A stretch of DNA of 13,239 nt from an uncultured Methylophilus sp. (GTDB lineage Bacteria > Pseudomonadota > Gammaproteobacteria > Burkholderiales > Methylophilaceae): NCBI GenBank assembly GCA_936943315.1, contig CAKZJM010000126.1, positions 1 through 13,239 on the forward strand. Reading direction: 5' to 3'. The notes beneath the pieces were generated by a model. The model did no database searches. It was not told the DNA's origin and was given only the letters and a program-made list of their open reading frames with translations. Position 1 is the first letter of the stretch, and the number at the start of each line of letters is the position of its first letter. A program made the translations under genes and the position numbers. Of the stretch, positions 11,855 to 13,239 are shown in pieces.

Positions 11855-13021
11855 ATGCAAGGGATGAAGAAACTCGGGGTTGGTGCGTTCGCATTGTTCT
11901 TGTCTTTAAGTGCACGTGCTGACTTCACCTGGAATTTTCCAGAGCCGGTCACACCCATGGCTTTGGATACCTTACATGTGCATAACAAGTTTATGCTCAT
12001 TACCGCCGTGATTTTTGTGGTGGTATTGGCAATCATGATTTACTCGATTGTGACCCACCGTCACAGTAAAGGCTACAAACCTGTTGCCGATAAAGCCCCC
12101 TCAACCGCCATTGAAATTTTCTGGACGCTGATTCCGTTTGCCATTTTGCTGCTGATCGACTTTGTCATCATGGGTATCCCGGCTTACCACAGCGTGGTCA
12201 TGATGGAAGATACGCGTGACCAGTCCACCATGGTGATCAAGATCACCGGTTCGCAGTGGCGCTGGCAGTATGAATACCTTGATGGCGATGCCAAAGGCAT
12301 TAAGTTTGTCAGCAACCTGGCCACCACCAATGGTCAAATGCATAACGAGGAAGACAAAGGCGAGCACTACCTGCTTGAGGTCGACAATCCGTTGGTGTTA
12401 CCGGTGGGTGAGAAAGTGCGTATTTTGATGACCGCTTCTGACGTATTACATAACTGGTGGGTGCCGCAGTTTGGTTCTTCCCGCGTCGCCGTGCCTGGTT
12501 TTATCCGTGAAACCTGGGTGCAGGTTGAAAAACCTGGCGTTTATCGCGGCCAATGTAAAGAGCTGTGCGGCAAAGGGCACGGTTACATGCCAGTGGTAGT
12601 GAATGCCGTGTCTAAAGAAGAGTTTGCGCAGTGGGCCAATAAGAAACAGGATGAGCAAAAAGCCGCGAATGATGTCAAAGAAATGACTAAAGACGAGTTG
12701 CTTGCTCAGGGTAAAGTTGTTTACGAGAAAAACTGTGCGGTTTGCCATCAGGTGACCGGTGCAGGCTTGCCACCAGCTTTCCCTGCCTTGACCGGCAGCA
12801 AGATTGCCACTGGACCGATCTTTGGTGCTGATGGCAAATACCAAAAAGATAGTCACCTGGATCGTGTGCTCAATGGCAAAGGCGTGATGCCAGCTTGGAA
12901 AGCCACGTTGAACGATACCGAAATTGCTGCAGTGATTACCTATGAGCGCAATGCGCTTGGCAATACTGCCGCAGTCGATGCACTGTTGCAGCCGGCGCAA
13001 GTTAAAGCTGCCCGCGAATAA
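11855..13021 (+). CDS. coxB: Cytochrome c oxidase subunit II with C-terminal cytochrome c domain
   Basis: 388 residues. A signal peptide ends near ARA (22), two membrane helices follow (about 47-65 and 89-107), then the periplasmic cupredoxin domain. The CuA site is complete: His199, Cys234, Glu236, Cys238, His242 and Met245 (GQCKELCGKGHGYM). The aromatic electron-entry patch is in GSQWRWQYEY (132-141). A fused class I cytochrome c lies at about 282-366, with heme motif CAVCH (294-298) and axial Met345 in GVMPAW. The subunit takes electrons from soluble cytochrome c to CuA and on to subunit I; the c-tailed form is typical of caa3-like oxidases. GGAG at 11844-11847 fixes ATG 11855. coxA follows after 26 bases. 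Confidence 0.98.
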   Translation: MQGMKKLGVGAFALFLSLSARADFTWNFPEPVTPMALDTLHVHNKFMLITAVIFVVVLAIMIYSIVTHRHSKGYKPVADKAPSTAIEIFWTLIPFAILLLIDFVIMGIPAYHSVVMMEDTRDQSTMVIKITGSQWRWQYEYLDGDAKGIKFVSNLATTNGQMHNEEDKGEHYLLEVDNPLVLPVGEKVRILMTASDVLHNWWVPQFGSSRVAVPGFIRETWVQVEKPGVYRGQCKELCGKGHGYMPVVVNAVSKEEFAQWANKKQDEQKAANDVKEMTKDELLAQGKVVYEKNCAVCHQVTGAGLPPAFPALTGSKIATGPIFGADGKYQKDSHLDRVLNGKGVMPAWKATLNDTEIAAVITYERNALGNTAAVDALLQPAQVKAARE

Positions 13022-13047
13022 TATTTGAGCGATTTTAGGAGAGCACT

Positions 13048-13239
13048 ATGAGTACTACTACCGTAGCACATCATGATGAGCATCACGATCACCCTACTGG
13101 GATTATGCGTTGGTTAACCACCACCAACCATAAAGATATCGGGACCATGTATTTGACCTTTTCACTGGTGATGTTCCTGGTGGGTGGTTCGATGATTTTG
13201 GGCATTCGTGCCGAACTATTTAAACCGGGCTTACAGCTG
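13048..13239 (+). CDS. coxA: Cytochrome c oxidase subunit I (partial, N-terminus)
   Basis: The first 64 codons; the gene runs off the window. A His/Asp-rich N-terminus (HHDEHHDHP) leads to the conserved RWLTTTNHKDIGTMYLTFSL, the start of helix I of heme-copper oxidase subunit I, followed by VMFLVGGSMILGIRAELFKPG, which is also canonical. The subunit carries heme a and the heme a3-CuB oxygen-reduction site, but those residues lie beyond the window. AGGAGAG at 13037-13043 is a strong ribosome site. A 26-base gap separates it from coxB, so the two are cotranscribed. Confidence 0.97.
   Translation, partial: MSTTTVAHHDEHHDHPTGIMRWLTTTNHKDIGTMYLTFSLVMFLVGGSMILGIRAELFKPGLQL

Overview
The window looks like the chromosome of a Gram-negative betaproteobacterium, most likely of the methylotroph family Methylophilaceae. 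This rests on gene content and order (a paired TPM-domain operon, a DUF2244-coxB-coxA start with a cytochrome c-tailed CoxB, a PEP-CTERM protein) and on the style of the proteins. It is inference, not a database result.

Layout. Positions 1-1213 hold the end of a Gly-rich TPM protein, a second TPM-domain protein and a secreted protein of unknown function with a possible Cys-His-Asp catalytic triad. Positions 1281-3696 hold prolyl-tRNA synthetase (proS) and a secreted lytic transglycosylase. A strong bidirectional terminator at 3706-3733 separates these from two minus-strand genes: a secreted beta-propeller-like protein and queA, a queuosine tRNA-modification enzyme. queA diverges from a tRNA-Leu(CAA) gene at 5772-5856.

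The accessory part is 5857-8010. It is AT-rich and lies directly behind the tRNA-Leu. It starts with the first 17 codons of a P4-type integrase and carries clusters of the octamer GGGGTAAC near both ends. It ends at a degraded copy of the tRNA 3' end (7988-8010). I read it as a small decayed integrative element of about 2.15 kb. Its cargo is a possible small membrane protein, a DUF2846-like lipoprotein, a PEP-CTERM protein and several tRNA-like relics.

Beyond the element, 8011-8643 holds two look-alike terminator hairpins on either side of a 59-residue minus-strand membrane protein. A six-helix membrane EAL protein (c-di-GMP phosphodiesterase) follows, ending 6 bp from a convergent DUF2189 membrane protein. 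The divergent intergenic region 10828-11372 contains a two-hairpin unit ending in a strong terminator (small RNA candidate) and a set of palindromes. It precedes the aa3-type cytochrome c oxidase operon: DUF2244 protein, coxB and the first 64 codons of coxA, which runs off the window.

The housekeeping genes serve translation (proS, tRNA-Leu, queA), envelope maintenance (TPM proteins, transglycosylase) and aerobic respiration (cox). I see no defence system, CRISPR array, insertion sequence or rRNA. The most unusual content is the mini-island and its tRNA-like relics.
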